Assembly: GCA_029255685.2 (NCBI GenBank)
Contig: CM055314.2
Location: 5,784,399-5,848,398, forward strand
Source: Silene conica
Lineage: Eukaryota; Streptophyta; Magnoliopsida; Caryophyllales; Caryophyllaceae
Length of the DNA stretch: 64,000 bases
Direction: 5' to 3'
Made by a program: the position numbers and the translations under genes. Under the pieces are notes generated by a model that saw only the letters and a list, made by a program, of their open reading frames with translations, was not told where the DNA came from and searched no databases. Of the stretch, positions 63,580 to 64,000 are shown piece after piece. The first letter of the stretch is position 1; each line of letters opens with the position of its first letter.

Positions 63580-64000
63580 CCACTCCTTTTTTTTGGGTGA
63601 AAGACCTATTAATGTTGATCTGAAAACGAAATTTATTTCAGGGTTGAATCCAACCTGTTGACCTGAACACGAAACTTATTTCAGGGTCAAAATCTAACCC
63701 GTTTGACCGTTGGGTCATAAATAAATGAATAATATTATTAAAACATTAATATTTGAATATTATATTTTATAAAATAAATATAATAATAGTATTTCAAAAT
63801 TTTAAGACTTATGGTCAGGAATAATTACTTAAATAATTGCACAGGCTTGCACAGCCAAATTGTAATAATCATTACGTTTTTAATTTTCGATTTCTATTTT
63901 ATATATTATTTATAACTTCTTTTTTTTTCCCGTATATTTTTACATTTTGTAATTTTCATAATTTTCCGTTATTTTGCTGTCAATGTATTTATTTTTTATC
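63580..64000. repeat. Dispersed repeat, cut by window end
   Basis: TTATTTCAGGGTTGAATCC/TTATTTCAGGGTCAAAATC occur as a short direct pair at 63633 and 63678. The last 95 bp match 19165-19260 nearly perfectly, and ATTACTTAAATAATTGCA resembles DNA beside the Helitron end at 52505. This is probably part of a Helitron or other element that continues outside the window. Confidence 0.6.

Overview
This is nuclear DNA of a flowering plant, almost certainly a eudicot. The genes have many short exons and AT-rich introns, and two products are chloroplast proteins (one the GapB form of plastid GAPDH). The rest is dominated by plant transposable elements: CACTA, Copia, TRIM, Helitrons, Au-type SINEs, hAT-like, Tourist-like and Stowaway-like MITEs. 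A Caryophyllales source is possible from the look of the MITEs, but I cannot show it. No virus, plasmid or bacterial sequence, CRISPR array or intact tRNA/rRNA gene was seen.

The first 45 kb is gene-bearing. Six host genes could be assembled exon by exon, every junction in phase and every frame open: (1) + strand, an ER-retained canopy/saposin-like protein (196 aa, ends NDEL); (2) - strand, a PP2C phosphatase (392 aa); (3) - strand, a secreted S28 serine carboxypeptidase (499 aa, triad present); (4) - strand, chloroplast GAPDH subunit B with its regulatory C-terminal extension (452 aa); (5) - strand, a small plastid membrane protein (167 aa); (6) + strand, an MLO seven-helix protein (530 aa, 15 exons). 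GapB and the small plastid protein both serve the chloroplast, but nothing indicates that the neighbours form one pathway. Most introns longer than about 300 bp hold at least one small transposon.

Between genes 2 and 3 (13.8-17.6 kb) lies a nest of Helitrons with a relic of the Helitron helicase. From 45.7 kb to the end the window is essentially transposons: two abutting MITEs, one split by a Helitron; a young Copia element with near-identical LTRs but damaged, internally deleted coding sequence; another Helitron end; a 5'-truncated LINE; and a 7.7-kb CACTA element with perfect terminal repeats and two apparently intact genes, sitting inside a short hAT-like element. Both insertions keep exact target duplications, so the order of events can be read.

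The most noteworthy points are the intact and probably recent CACTA element with palindromic subterminal repeats, four hAT-like elements that share ends and length but carry different internal repeat words, a complete 294-bp TRIM in GapB, and a MITE end that supplies the last codons and stop of the S28 gene. I found no new gene system such as a defence or biosynthetic cluster.
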